Shown piece by piece: positions 1 to 7,939 of a DNA stretch of 63,448 nt (positions are counted from its first letter, which is position 1; each line of letters starts with the position of its first letter). The stretch spans positions 1 to 63,448 of the forward strand of contig NZ_MVQB01000059.1 in NCBI RefSeq assembly GCF_002067035.1. Direction: 5' to 3'. A program made the translations under genes and the position numbers. Under the pieces are notes generated by a model. It saw only the letters and a program-made list of their open reading frames with translations. It did no database searches and had not been told where the DNA came from. This DNA comes from Methanoregula sp. PtaB.Bin085. GTDB lineage: Archaea > Halobacteriota > Methanomicrobia > Methanomicrobiales > Methanospirillaceae.

Positions 1-345
1 GCAGCCGCTGGCGCCGGAGCCTGCGACAAGCCAGGGGCGTCTTCGTCTGCCCAATCAACCGAAGAAAAGCAGCGAAGTGATGTGAGCGGAACGGGCGCGA
101 GCCCGTGGAGACGAACATGACTGAGCGTCACCGGCATGTCCCGAACAGCATACGGTCGATCGCCGCCCCGCTGCGCACGCTTCGTGCACCTGCGGCGCAC
201 TCGCACGTGCTCCGCGGACCGGCTCCCTGTCGAAAATTCATAATTTTCAGCCCTGATGTTGAATTTAATATCTCATGCGCGAAATGGAATAGGACAAATT
301 CCCATTATGGAAATTTGCCGAGTGTAGTTAACTAAATCTTCATAG
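1..345. other. left window edge, no confident gene
   Basis: This stretch has no convincing complete gene. Frame 2 is open from the window edge to a TGA at 83-85, with GC-rich third positions, so it could be the last 27 codons of a gene cut by the edge, but I cannot recognise it. From about 230 the base composition turns AT-rich (TTTAATAT near 263) towards the tRNA, which fits a promoter region. A perfect 10-bp palindrome, TAGTTAACTA, lies just before the tRNA. Confidence 0.35.
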
Positions 346-418
346 ACCCCCGTAGTGTAGCGGTCAATCATGCAGGACTTTGGATCCGGCGACACCAGTT
401 CGAATCTGGTCGGGGGTA
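346..418 (+). tRNA. tRNA-Gln (anticodon UUG)
   Basis: The sequence folds as a tRNA. The acceptor stem pairs ACCCCCG (346-352) with CGGGGGT (411-417), and 418 is the discriminator base A. The T arm is ACCAG-TTCGAAT-CTGGT. The anticodon loop CTTTGGA (378-384) puts UUG at 380-382, so it reads CAA and by wobble CAG glutamine codons. The anticodon stem has one A-G mismatch. CCA is not encoded, as is common in archaea. The same window encodes GatD and GatE, which make Gln-tRNA(Gln) from misacylated Glu-tRNA(Gln), so enzyme and substrate are both here. Confidence 0.92.
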
Positions 419-544
419 CTTCTCATTGACATCCGGTCCTGCGTCCCGATCATGGTACCCGAAGAACCAAACTGAGGGCATAGGCACAGCTGTTATTGTG
501 CGCCAAACCGACGGTTTATATTTCATCAGGATCACGATCACTGA

Positions 545-1369
545 ATGATGAACCTCTCCCTCTCCTTACGGATGCGGGTATACCTGAGTATCCTTTTCTG
601 CGTCCTGGTCGCGGGCATGATCGGGCTCATGGTCTTCGAACAGCTCGCGCCCCTTGACGCCTTCTATTTCCTGATAGTGACCATCGCAACGGTCGGGTAC
701 GGCGACATTCACCCGGTCACGCCGGCAGGGAAGGTCCTCGTGATGCTCGTCATCATAACCGGTGTCGGTTGTTTTGTCGGGGTCGCAGCGAACTCGATCG
801 AAGCCATGATCGACGAACGTGAGCGGAAGATCCGGATCGAGAAGCTGAACATGATCATCGGGATGTTCTTCTCTGAGATCGGCACGAACGTGCTGAAAAT
901 CCTGAGTTCCCGCGATCCCGGGATAAACGAGATCCGATCGGTCCTGATCGTCAGGGACACCTGGTCGGACGCGGAGTTCTCCCGTGCCCGGTCGGTGATC
1001 ACAAACCACACCTGTGCTCTCGACAGCTGCGATGTTCCCATGGACGATCTCTGTCGCTTCCTGAAGGACCACCGGCAGTATCTTCTCGTCATCCTTGAGA
1101 ATCCCCAGCTTATCGAGCACGACACCTTCACGCCCCTCCTCCAGGCACTCTACCACCTGACCGAGGAGATGATGGCGAGGGAAACCTTCACCGGCCTTCC
1201 CAAAACCGACTGTGCCCACCTCTCCGGTGATCTGAACCGGGTGTATCGCCTCCTGTTGACCGAATGGCTGAATTACATGCAGTACCTCAAGCGTAATTAC
1301 CCCTACCTCTTCAGCCTTGCGATGCGTAAAAACCCGTTCGATACGAATGCGTCGGTAGTTGTAACGTGA
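545..1369 (+). CDS. two-transmembrane potassium channel family protein
   Basis: A 274-residue protein with the fold order of a simple K+ channel: first membrane helix at about residues 9-30, pore helix, selectivity filter TVGYGD at about 50-55, then a second helix at about 65-85. The filter is the K+ channel signature, so a K+-selective pore is well supported. The remaining 185 residues are cytoplasmic and do not show the GxGxxG nucleotide-binding motif of an RCK/TrkA_N domain, so this is not an MthK-type channel and its gating signal is unknown. Two ATGs in a row open the frame and I took the first. A hairpin followed by T residues at 1523-1542 may end its transcript. Confidence 0.85.
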   Translation: MMNLSLSLRMRVYLSILFCVLVAGMIGLMVFEQLAPLDAFYFLIVTIATVGYGDIHPVTPAGKVLVMLVIITGVGCFVGVAANSIEAMIDERERKIRIEKLNMIIGMFFSEIGTNVLKILSSRDPGINEIRSVLIVRDTWSDAEFSRARSVITNHTCALDSCDVPMDDLCRFLKDHRQYLLVILENPQLIEHDTFTPLLQALYHLTEEMMARETFTGLPKTDCAHLSGDLNRVYRLLLTEWLNYMQYLKRNYPYLFSLAMRKNPFDTNASVVVT

Positions 1370-1522
1370 GACGGAAAAACAATTTTCGTAAATCAATAAC
1401 CCGCGTTCCTCCCACGTACGCCCCCAGCGTCGACAAGCCCGATGGAGTTCCTCCTGTTTCAGCTCCCTGGAATGCAACATCCCCGTGGGGGGCTGGTGGC
1501 AGAAGAAGGGGATAGCGTTATC

Positions 1523-1542
1523 ACGTACAAGTACGTTTTTTC
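1523..1542 (+). terminator. hairpin plus T tract between K+ channel and tnpB
   Basis: ACGTAC-AA-GTACGT (1523-1536) is followed by six T residues. It could terminate the plus-strand channel gene. The same hairpin sits just beyond the 3' end of the minus-strand tnpB, where IS200/IS605 elements carry their right end and the omega-RNA, so it may instead be the remnant right end of that element. The sequence alone does not decide between the two. Confidence 0.4.
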
Positions 1543-1582
1543 AACCCCGTCGGTTTTTCCGTTGTAAAAAAGAAAAAAATTA

Positions 1583-2347
1583 TCACTCCAGCACGGCAAG
1601 CATGTTCTCCGTGCAGGTGATCTCCGCGGCAACCGGGACCGGCAGTGCCGGCAGAACCTGAGCCTGATGCAGCAGGCGCATCTGCCGTTTCAGCTCCTTT
1701 TTCCCGGGCCTTGCCGGGCCAGGCGTCCGGTATGCAAGGTACTCCCCGGACGCGCTGCGCAGGGAGGCTGCCGCGATGTTGAACGCTGCGTTCACGTCGG
1801 CATTGGCGACATACCCGCAGTGCGGGCACTCGAAGTGCTTCCGTGACCTCCGCCCGAACCCCCCGCACCGGCTGCAGCGCTTCGACGTGTATGCCGGGTT
1901 GACGTAGATGACGGGGATGCCCCGGTTCCATGCCCGTTTCTCAACCTGCTGCTGGAGCGAGAAGAACGAGCCGTTGTCGAACGAGAACTCAAAGGAACCG
2001 CGTGCCCTTTCGCGGTGTGCATAGCGTGGCGAGAAGAGTTTTTCAAACTTGATGCCCGACCCAAGCGACTCGGCAAACGAGACGATCTGCCGGGAGATGG
2101 CATTGAGTGCCGACCGGAACGTTTTCCGTTCACGGGACTTGATTTTCTTGAGTTTCCAGAGTTTGCCCTCCTTCCATAATTTCGTGCAGTGTTTTGAAGA
2201 CTGGCGGTGATTATAGTGGATATTTTTTCCCAGTTTCATGGTTTTCCCGCTCACGATGTCGGCGGCAACCGCCACATGGCCGGTTGTGTTGAGGTCGACA
2301 CCGATCCAGCGGGACGCTATGAGTGTGGCTGGATGAACTTCGATCAC
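1583..2347 (-). CDS. tnpB: N-terminally truncated TnpB (IS200/IS605 OrfB family)
   Basis: RNA-guided nuclease family encoded by IS200/IS605 elements. The RuvC-like core is here: Asp18 in GVDLN, Glu102 in KFEKL, a zinc ribbon CxxC...CxxC (Cys158, 161, 174, 177) and Asp184 in ANADVNAAF. Typical TnpB is about 370-420 residues; this frame gives 254 from a GTG start. The reading frame stays open upstream to about 2434 with TnpB-like sequence before an in-frame TAA, so the real gene lost its N-terminal recognition half. No tnpA is nearby. All catalytic residues remain, but without the N-terminal domain guided cutting is unlikely. It is a remnant, and its translation is doubtful. Confidence 0.8.
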   Translation of the reverse strand: MIEVHPATLIASRWIGVDLNTTGHVAVAADIVSGKTMKLGKNIHYNHRQSSKHCTKLWKEGKLWKLKKIKSRERKTFRSALNAISRQIVSFAESLGSGIKFEKLFSPRYAHRERARGSFEFSFDNGSFFSLQQQVEKRAWNRGIPVIYVNPAYTSKRCSRCGGFGRRSRKHFECPHCGYVANADVNAAFNIAAASLRSASGEYLAYRTPGPARPGKKELKRQMRLLHQAQVLPALPVPVAAEITCTENMLAVLE

Positions 2348-2534
2348 CTTTCTCCTCTGGTGTTCAACCGCTGTACGACAGTTCTGCGTGATACTGCGTT
2401 CTTTGTACCTTCCTCCTTCCCTTACAAGGGATTACCGTTATCCTCATGAATATATCTTGCGGTCAAATGCCCCGGATTCAAAAATGCATGATAAATCGTG
2501 GCAGATCGCAGGAACCGGGCGCCTGATGGCGTTT

Positions 2535-4349
2535 TCATGACGCCATGACGATCCAGGCAATGATGGAAAGGAGGAATGCCAGGAGGAGCATCGCGAGGGA
2601 GAGCGGCGCAACAAAGACCAGCATCGCGTTGACGGTGCTTGCCAGCTGCGAGATCCGGTTCGAGCCAAAGACCACGATATGGTCGCACTGAGCTGTGCCC
2701 GCCGCAGCCTGCGATGGTGTCAGGTTCTCGATCGCAGCATCCAGTGCCCGGAGCACGTACGGCACGATTTCGGTAACGGGCACATTCAGCCCCACCGGGT
2801 TCTTGCCGGTGATGGTGTTGACCACGTGCGAGTCCGTAGTCATGATCTCGGCGTCGTCAACGATCTTGAGGATCTCCGAAAGCAGGACCTCGCGTGCGCC
2901 GAGCGCCATATTGTTGCCGTCGATGAGAATGTACGCCGTCCGCTGCCCGTCCGCCTCGATCACGAGGACCTGGACCCCGAGGTCGCCAAAGCCGCTCTCC
3001 CGGCTGTACGGCAGGGTGTGGTGCGCAACCCCGGCACGGAACGGCTGCAGCGAGGAAGTCAGGCAGGCCTCCATTGCCCCGGCTGCAGCTTTCTGGTACT
3101 CGCGCGCTGCCTGTGTTGCAAGGAGCACCGGTGAGGAGAGGTCGGTCATGCAGTTGTGTGCATCCACGACAGCAACATGCGGGAACCAGCGGTGCCCCTC
3201 AGCCATGATCGACATCCCGACCGGGAAGTCGACATCCTCGGTCCGGTACGGCGAGCGGGTGGTAACGAGCAGCACCGAGTCGCCGAATCTCTGGTACAGC
3301 ACCTTCACCGTTCCGGCCATTATCCGACCGGACCTGCCTGCGCCCGAGGAATACACCAGGTTACTCCTCGAGCGCTGGACTGCATCGATCACCTTGTTGA
3401 TCTCTGACTCGGAAACGAGATTGAAGTCGTGGGTCGCGCACCCGTGGGCAACGAGCACCTCCTCTTCGAAGTTGTCGTGGATGATCTTGGGGAGGTTTCC
3501 CCCTCCGATCTCGCCCATCGGCCCCGGGTGCAGATTCGGTACCGTGAAGATGACCTGCTTGCCCCTCTCGCGCTTAAAGAAGAAACTCACCTGCGGGACA
3601 TAGATCTCCTCACCAATCTCCCGGAAGAAGTTCTCCATCCCGTGGGAAGAACCGTCGGTCATGTGGGCGATGAACGCGTTGATGAACGCGAGCCCCCGGA
3701 TCCCGAACGCCCGCTTGAGGGGGATCTCGATGATCCAGATGAGGATGCCAAACCCGAGTCCGAAGACGATGTGGAGGACGAGCGCATACACGACGAAAAA
3801 CGGCGAAAAGAGGACCATGCCCACGATGATCCCGGCGAGACTCTGGGTGAGCGCCGGGGCGACCATCCGGGGGACGCGGTAGTCCGCGATAGCCGCCAGC
3901 ACCAGCAGCCGGAGGCCGAAGATGAACCCGAGCGAGATCGCGTACGTGAGCGGGAGGAGCGTGACGGAAGCCGCGAGGGCACAGAGCGTGATGATGACGG
4001 AGAAGACCGTGCAGGTCAGGGCAAGGAGGGCAGACCGGTTCCAGGTCATCGTCTTCCCACCCATCTCGATGACCGGTTTTGTCAGGGCAAGGGCAAAGAG
4101 CGCCGGGATCGTAAAGATGAGGGTCCCCGAGAAGACGAACTTCTCCGGTAAAAAGAGCGTGCTGCTGATGACTGTCGGGAGGTAGAAGGAGACGGGACCC
4201 GAGAGGTTGAGCACCAGCCAGGACTTCACCCCCGCCGCATCGATGAAGAACCCGAGCATGAGGATGAGGAACAGGGACCGTTTCCAGGACGGGGCGGTGA
4301 AGATGAAGCGGGCGAGCTGGCCCATTTTCACATCGCCCTCGTGCGCCAT
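2535..4349 (-). CDS. DUF2070 family integral membrane protein
   Basis: A 604-residue archaeal-specific membrane protein of the DUF2070 family, function unknown. About residues 15-240 hold a series of hydrophobic helices, followed by a soluble domain (about 250-560) rich in conserved His, Asp and Gly (PNLHPGPMGEIGGGNLP, HGCATHDFNL, DSHVVN) that suggests a metal- or phosphate-binding enzyme-like domain. Two more hydrophobic segments close the C terminus. Its ATG overlaps the stop of dph6 by one base (TGATG), so they are very likely co-transcribed. Length and order of domains match the family. I infer no specific reaction. Confidence 0.88.
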   Translation of the reverse strand: MAHEGDVKMGQLARFIFTAPSWKRSLFLILMLGFFIDAAGVKSWLVLNLSGPVSFYLPTVISSTLFLPEKFVFSGTLIFTIPALFALALTKPVIEMGGKTMTWNRSALLALTCTVFSVIITLCALAASVTLLPLTYAISLGFIFGLRLLVLAAIADYRVPRMVAPALTQSLAGIIVGMVLFSPFFVVYALVLHIVFGLGFGILIWIIEIPLKRAFGIRGLAFINAFIAHMTDGSSHGMENFFREIGEEIYVPQVSFFFKRERGKQVIFTVPNLHPGPMGEIGGGNLPKIIHDNFEEEVLVAHGCATHDFNLVSESEINKVIDAVQRSRSNLVYSSGAGRSGRIMAGTVKVLYQRFGDSVLLVTTRSPYRTEDVDFPVGMSIMAEGHRWFPHVAVVDAHNCMTDLSSPVLLATQAAREYQKAAAGAMEACLTSSLQPFRAGVAHHTLPYSRESGFGDLGVQVLVIEADGQRTAYILIDGNNMALGAREVLLSEILKIVDDAEIMTTDSHVVNTITGKNPVGLNVPVTEIVPYVLRALDAAIENLTPSQAAAGTAQCDHIVVFGSNRISQLASTVNAMLVFVAPLSLAMLLLAFLLSIIAWIVMAS

Positions 4350-5005
4350 CAGGCGAACCCCCCGAGGATGAGCTCGTGCCGGCCTGCCGCCGACCGTACC
4401 TCCGCGGTCGTATAGGTGACCGGCCGGGAATAGAACGGGGCATTGAGCGTGAGGCTCTCGTACTCCCCGCCCTCCCCTGCGATATTGATGTGGCGGGAGC
4501 GTGCAACTGCCTTCAGGCGCGCGATCAGGTTATTGTCGAAACGGGCGCCGAGGAAGCTCTCGTCAAGCCCGTCTGCTGCCGTGACTACGATCCGTGCATC
4601 CATGCGCTGCGCGACCTCCCGCACCAGCAGTTCAGTATCCATGTGCCAGAGGGGCGTGTACAGGCTTAAACCCAGCCGGTCCGTGATCGCCCGGACGCGC
4701 TCAGCCTGGTATTCCGACGCAACGGCGCCGGCGGTGACCCCCTCGATGTCGAGCGCTGCGAGGCCTTCTTCGAGATCGGCAAGTTCTTCCTCCTTTTTCC
4801 CGTGGGTCCGGATCTCGACGTACTCCAACCCGGCAACCTTCGCGATGACCGGCACTGCATCGAGGTTGGCAGAGTGGAACATGTACGAGTGCGGGTTCTT
4901 TGGCCTGACGGTGACGAGGAACCCCACGTCCATTCCGGCATCGATTGCCTTCTGGCAGGCGAGGACGGAGTCCTTCCCGCCCGATGTCAGTGCGGCCCAG
5001 CTCAT
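4349..5005 (-). CDS. dph6: diphthine--ammonia ligase (Dph6 / ATP_bind_4 family)
   Basis: Probable last enzyme of diphthamide synthesis, amidating diphthine on translation factor aEF2 with ATP and ammonia. The N terminus carries the PP-loop ATP pyrophosphatase motif TSGGKDS (residues 6-12), and the rest follows the ATP_bind_4 (DUF71) pattern, including GEGGEYESL near residue 185. I chose the ATG at 5005 because the family begins right at MSWAALTSGGKDS; the open frame continues upstream without family similarity. It starts five bases after the PfkB stop and overlaps DUF2070 downstream, making a tight four-gene run. The family also has members of uncertain function, so the exact reaction is inferred from family membership. 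Confidence 0.85.
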   Translation of the reverse strand: MSWAALTSGGKDSVLACQKAIDAGMDVGFLVTVRPKNPHSYMFHSANLDAVPVIAKVAGLEYVEIRTHGKKEEELADLEEGLAALDIEGVTAGAVASEYQAERVRAITDRLGLSLYTPLWHMDTELLVREVAQRMDARIVVTAADGLDESFLGARFDNNLIARLKAVARSRHINIAGEGGEYESLTLNAPFYSRPVTYTTAEVRSAAGRHELILGGFA

Positions 5006-5010
5006 GACGC

Positions 5011-5904
5011 TCACCGGTTCTGTGGTGCCTCGAGGGTGCCGAAGTGCTGCCGGTAACGTGTCTCCATGGCCTTCCAGTCCGGCAGGTGTGTCTGGCACCC
5101 GACGTGCTCAACAACGAACGATGCGGTGACCGTACCGATCCTGCAGCAGGTGAGGGGCGGGTATCCCCGGACGTATGCCGACAGGAACCCTGCACGGTAC
5201 GCGTCTCCGGCGCCAGTCGGGTCGGCAAGCGTTACAGGTACAACCGGGATGAAGTGCTCATCTCCTTTGGTGTACAGCGTGCTGCCGTTGCCGCTCATCG
5301 TGAAGATCGCCATATCCACCTTTTTTATCAGGTCATCACGGCTGATGGAGAGCGTCTGGCACATCTGCTTGACCTCGTGCTGGTTGGCAAAGAGGATGTC
5401 GGCATTCTCGATGATGGTGCCGAGCGTCTCCTTATCATACCAGAAGACATCCTGCCCCGGGTCGAACGAGACGAACTCGCTCTTCTCCGCAACCCGGCAG
5501 TTGAAGTGCGGGTCCGCCGTTGCCATGTGGACGAACGGCAGCGCAGGGGCTTCTGACCGCGCAAACGCCGCCGAGGCCCCCCATTCAAAGAAGGTCATCT
5601 GGTCGCCGTTGTCGTCCGTGAACATGAAGGCGGTCGGGGTATGGGCGTCAGGGACCTCAAAGAACTCGCGGCAGATCCCGAGTTTTTGCATCCACCGGTC
5701 ATAGTCGCTGCCGGCAAAATCGCCACCGATGCAGGAATGGAGTATCACCTCCTCCCCCAGTGTCGCGATCCCCGCGGCAATGTTGGAGGCGCCGCCGCCG
5801 AAGTAGATCTGACGGTCCGTGATATGGGTCGAGCAGTTGGCCTTCGGCAGGTGGGGGACCTTCGAGATGTGATCGATGGCTGTATGCCCGACGATATGGA
5901 TCAT
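5011..5904 (-). CDS. PfkB/ribokinase-family sugar or nucleoside kinase
   Basis: A 297-residue PfkB-family kinase. The N-terminal glycine motif [10 protein letters not shown] (about residues 36-45) and the C-terminal signature [13 protein letters not shown] (about 228-240), with the catalytic Asp in GAGD, are both present, so it should phosphorylate a hydroxyl group with ATP. The substrate cannot be read from the sequence; archaeal members act on nucleosides, ADP-dependent sugars or ribose. It overlaps the DUF555 gene by four bases (ATGA) and precedes dph6 by five, so it is part of the same transcript. Confidence 0.87.
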   Translation of the reverse strand: MIHIVGHTAIDHISKVPHLPKANCSTHITDRQIYFGGGASNIAAGIATLGEEVILHSCIGGDFAGSDYDRWMQKLGICREFFEVPDAHTPTAFMFTDDNGDQMTFFEWGASAAFARSEAPALPFVHMATADPHFNCRVAEKSEFVSFDPGQDVFWYDKETLGTIIENADILFANQHEVKQMCQTLSISRDDLIKKVDMAIFTMSGNGSTLYTKGDEHFIPVVPVTLADPTGAGDAYRAGFLSAYVRGYPPLTCCRIGTVTASFVVEHVGCQTHLPDWKAMETRYRQHFGTLEAPQNR

Positions 5905-6239
5905 ATTTCCTCCACGTCCAGCACCTTGAGCGGGACGTCACGGAGGGCCTTGCCGACAACCGACTTTGCGATCCGCTCGGCATGCTCCTTCGACTCGCCG
6001 CGGAAGACCTTCATCTCGAGGATGAGACCGACAAGCGCAGTATCGGCAACGACAATGGCGCTCGAGAGCGTCTCCTCGCAGTACGGGCAGCTCAGGAACC
6101 CGGCCTCGACCTCGACGAACTTCGCTGCCGGATTCAGCCGTTTTCCCGCCTCGCTGATGGCGATCCCGATCGCGTCGTCAAGTGACTTGACATCGCGAAC
6201 GAGCCACGCGGCCTCCATGGTTACGATAAAATCCGGCAT
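5901..6239 (-). CDS. DUF555 / UPF0212 family protein
   Basis: A 112-residue conserved archaeal protein of the UPF0212 (DUF555) family, function unknown. It has the family's [12 protein letters not shown] start, a CPYC motif near residue 51 that could bind metal or form a redox pair, and no membrane segment. It is the first gene of the DUF555-PfkB-Dph6-DUF2070 run, seven bases or fewer from its neighbours on both sides. Confidence 0.87.
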   Translation of the reverse strand: MPDFIVTMEAAWLVRDVKSLDDAIGIAISEAGKRLNPAAKFVEVEAGFLSCPYCEETLSSAIVVADTALVGLILEMKVFRGESKEHAERIAKSVVGKALRDVPLKVLDVEEI

Positions 6240-6245
6240 TCTTCC

Positions 6246-6773
6246 TCACCAGGTATCGCGGTGGACGTGCTCCCCGATGCTCATACGTTCCGTGTGCTGT
6301 GCGGGGGCATGACCCTTTCCAACGGCAAGCAGAGAGACCGGGCGGGAGTGCTGCGGGAGATCAAGGACCTCCCGGACTGCCTCGTCATCGAACGCACCCG
6401 TCCAGCAGGTCACGAGGCCGCGTGAATGGGCTGCAAGCATCATATACGTGCATGCAATGGTGGCATCCTCGAGACCGTACAGGATCCCGCGTTCGCCATA
6501 CCGGGACATGGACCGGACATAATTTGCGCAGACAGCGAGGACCACCGGGGCCAGCCGGATATGCTCCTGCGAGAACGCGGCCTCAGAGAGCGCCTCCTTC
6601 GTCTCATCGTCCCGGACAACGACAACGTCCCACGCTTCCAGATTCCCCGCGCTGGGGGCTGTGCCGGCGCACTTCAGGACGTACCCGATCTCATCATCCG
6701 TTACCGGCTCGTCGTCGTACTCGCGCACCGATGACCTGCCCGCACAGAGTCCGAAGAAATCAGACGAGTCCAT
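6246..6773 (-). CDS. nitroreductase-family FMN oxidoreductase
   Basis: A 175-residue nitroreductase-fold flavoprotein. The RSSVREYDDEPV motif near residue 13 is the usual FMN-phosphate contact, and GLEDATIACTYMMLAA (about 103-118) with the following TCWTGAF segment is typical of the dimer core. The physiological substrate is unknown; F420- or NAD(P)H-dependent reductions are common in this family. I chose ATG 6773 because family similarity starts at MDSSDFFGLC and the longer frame only adds Arg-rich shadow sequence. Its start overlaps the upstream 118-residue gene by 14 bases, suggesting translational coupling. Confidence 0.85.
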   Translation of the reverse strand: MDSSDFFGLCAGRSSVREYDDEPVTDDEIGYVLKCAGTAPSAGNLEAWDVVVVRDDETKEALSEAAFSQEHIRLAPVVLAVCANYVRSMSRYGERGILYGLEDATIACTYMMLAAHSRGLVTCWTGAFDDEAVREVLDLPQHSRPVSLLAVGKGHAPAQHTERMSIGEHVHRDTW

Positions 6774-7116
6774 GCTCCGACAGTACCTGCCATGCTTCTG
6801 CAGCCGGGGTGGTGACCGCGCTGACCGCCTGTGCGATCTTCTGCGATGCCTGCTCCGGCTGGTTGCTCTCGACAAGGGAGATAGCCTCGCTGAGGGAGTT
6901 TATTGCCCGGTTGAATTCGCGGTGGGAGGTGCCCCGGTGGGCGAACGCAAGCTCGGTCCGTACCGACTCCATCATCATCAGAAGCATCTTTTTGCCACCG
7001 GCCTTCTCCTGGTCCGGGAACCCGGATAAGGCGATGGCAAGCTGGGACAGGATGATCAGGCCTGACTTCGCCCGCTCCCCGTACTGGTAATTCATAACTG
7101 CAGCCTTCGGATCCAT
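6760..7116 (-). CDS. conserved hypothetical helical protein
   Basis: A soluble, mostly helical protein of 118 residues with no signal peptide and no family that I recognise. It contains a Met-rich stretch (KKMLLMMMES) and Ser/Gln/Ala-rich helices, and looks like a flagellin-FliS-like or four-helix-bundle protein only in composition. I chose ATG 7116 because GGTGAG lies seven bases upstream on the minus strand; ATG 7125 is a possible longer start. It overlaps the nitroreductase gene by 14 bases, so they probably form one operon. Confidence 0.6.
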   Translation of the reverse strand: MDPKAAVMNYQYGERAKSGLIILSQLAIALSGFPDQEKAGGKKMLLMMMESVRTELAFAHRGTSHREFNRAINSLSEAISLVESNQPEQASQKIAQAVSAVTTPAAEAWQVLSEHGLV

Positions 7117-7247
7117 ACTCACCATGGTTGTTGCGGATAAAAGAGTGTTTTCCCTGACGATTGAAGCCGAAAACAATGTTCCGTTGCAAAGAAAAATGCG
7201 GGGGCAAAAAACCGGTGGTCCCCGGTGTATCCCGACTGTGAACAGAA

Positions 7248-7568
7248 TTATTTGGACTTTGCCTTTGCACCGAGCGCGGAAGCCTTCGAGCGTTTCATGC
7301 GCCTGCGGATCATCGGGTTTGCCGTTGACTCGTTCATACCGGATCCACCCGAGCGGTCGCCTCCGCGCCTGCCACCGCGCCCGCCGCCACGCCCGCCGCG
7401 GCCTGCCATGGCCTCGTTCATCTGGTCGATCTGCTTGACGTTTGCGCCGGCCTTGAACCGCTGGTTCGGGCCGGGTGTCTTGGCCTCCCCCTCCTTCTTG
7501 GGGACGAGCCGGATCTGGCCCTTGACGCCTTTTACCTGTGCCCAGGCTGTAGTTCCTGTCTTGCCCAT
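7248..7568 (-). CDS. small basic Gly/Arg-rich protein (DUF5350-like)
   Basis: A 106-residue basic protein. Residues 1-35 (MGKTGTTAWAQVKGVKGQI...) resemble the small methanogen family DUF5350. Residues 55-78 are a Gly/Arg-rich RGG-type tract (GRGGRGGGRGGRRGG), and the C terminus is Lys/Arg/Ala-rich. RGG tracts usually bind RNA, so an RNA- or ribosome-associated role is plausible but is inference. It is monocistronic on the minus strand, followed by a gap before the nitroreductase operon. The family name is from memory and should be treated as tentative. Confidence 0.65.
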   Translation of the reverse strand: MGKTGTTAWAQVKGVKGQIRLVPKKEGEAKTPGPNQRFKAGANVKQIDQMNEAMAGRGGRGGGRGGRRGGDRSGGSGMNESTANPMIRRRMKRSKASALGAKAKSK

Positions 7569-7680
7569 AATCTGAACTCCTTATCTAATTCTTCCGCCCC
7601 GCTCATAAAGGTTCGCGCCTGATAGGAGAGATCGTTCAGGTACAAAAAAGGTGAATCATCGGATGGTTTTGCTGGTATGC

Positions 7681-7876
7681 CGCCCCCCCCTCTTGCGCCA
7701 CCAGTCCCCCCATGGGGGGGGACGGGGTGCAGTTAGGATAGCGCAGCATTACCGGTTCACAAAACATTCAATGAACTCCGGAAAAAAAAACGAGTACTCC
7801 CATGCAGATCATGCAGAGGCATCATATGCGCCCCCGCCCCCCGCGACGGGGGGGCAGGGCTGGCGCAAGGGGGGCG
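7681..7876. repeat. GC-rich inverted-repeat element (MITE-like)
   Basis: In the 371-base gap before gatE, an imperfect inverted repeat of about 29 bases frames a 195-bp block. The left arm (7681-7711) has a C run, then CTTGCGCCACCAG; the right arm (7848-7876) ends CTGGCGCAAGGGGGGCG. Each arm also has its own local hairpin (CCCCCCATGGGGGG at 7706-7719 and C6-gcgac-G6 near 7837-7853). The centre is AT-richer and I see no real gene in it. It resembles a small non-coding mobile element, but no target-site duplication is evident. Confidence 0.45.
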
Positions 7877-7939
7877 ATCATTCAGTTTATATCAGAGTTC
7901 CCCCAAAAACCGACACTTACTGAAAAAAAGGCAACCGGT

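Larger units (their letters stand above)
1520..2437 (-). mobile_element. IS200/IS605-type element remnant
   Basis: The span runs from the hairpin beyond the tnpB 3' end to the in-frame stop where TnpB-like coding begins. It has no tnpA transposase and no recognisable left end, so it cannot move by itself. Boundaries are approximate. Confidence 0.5.
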
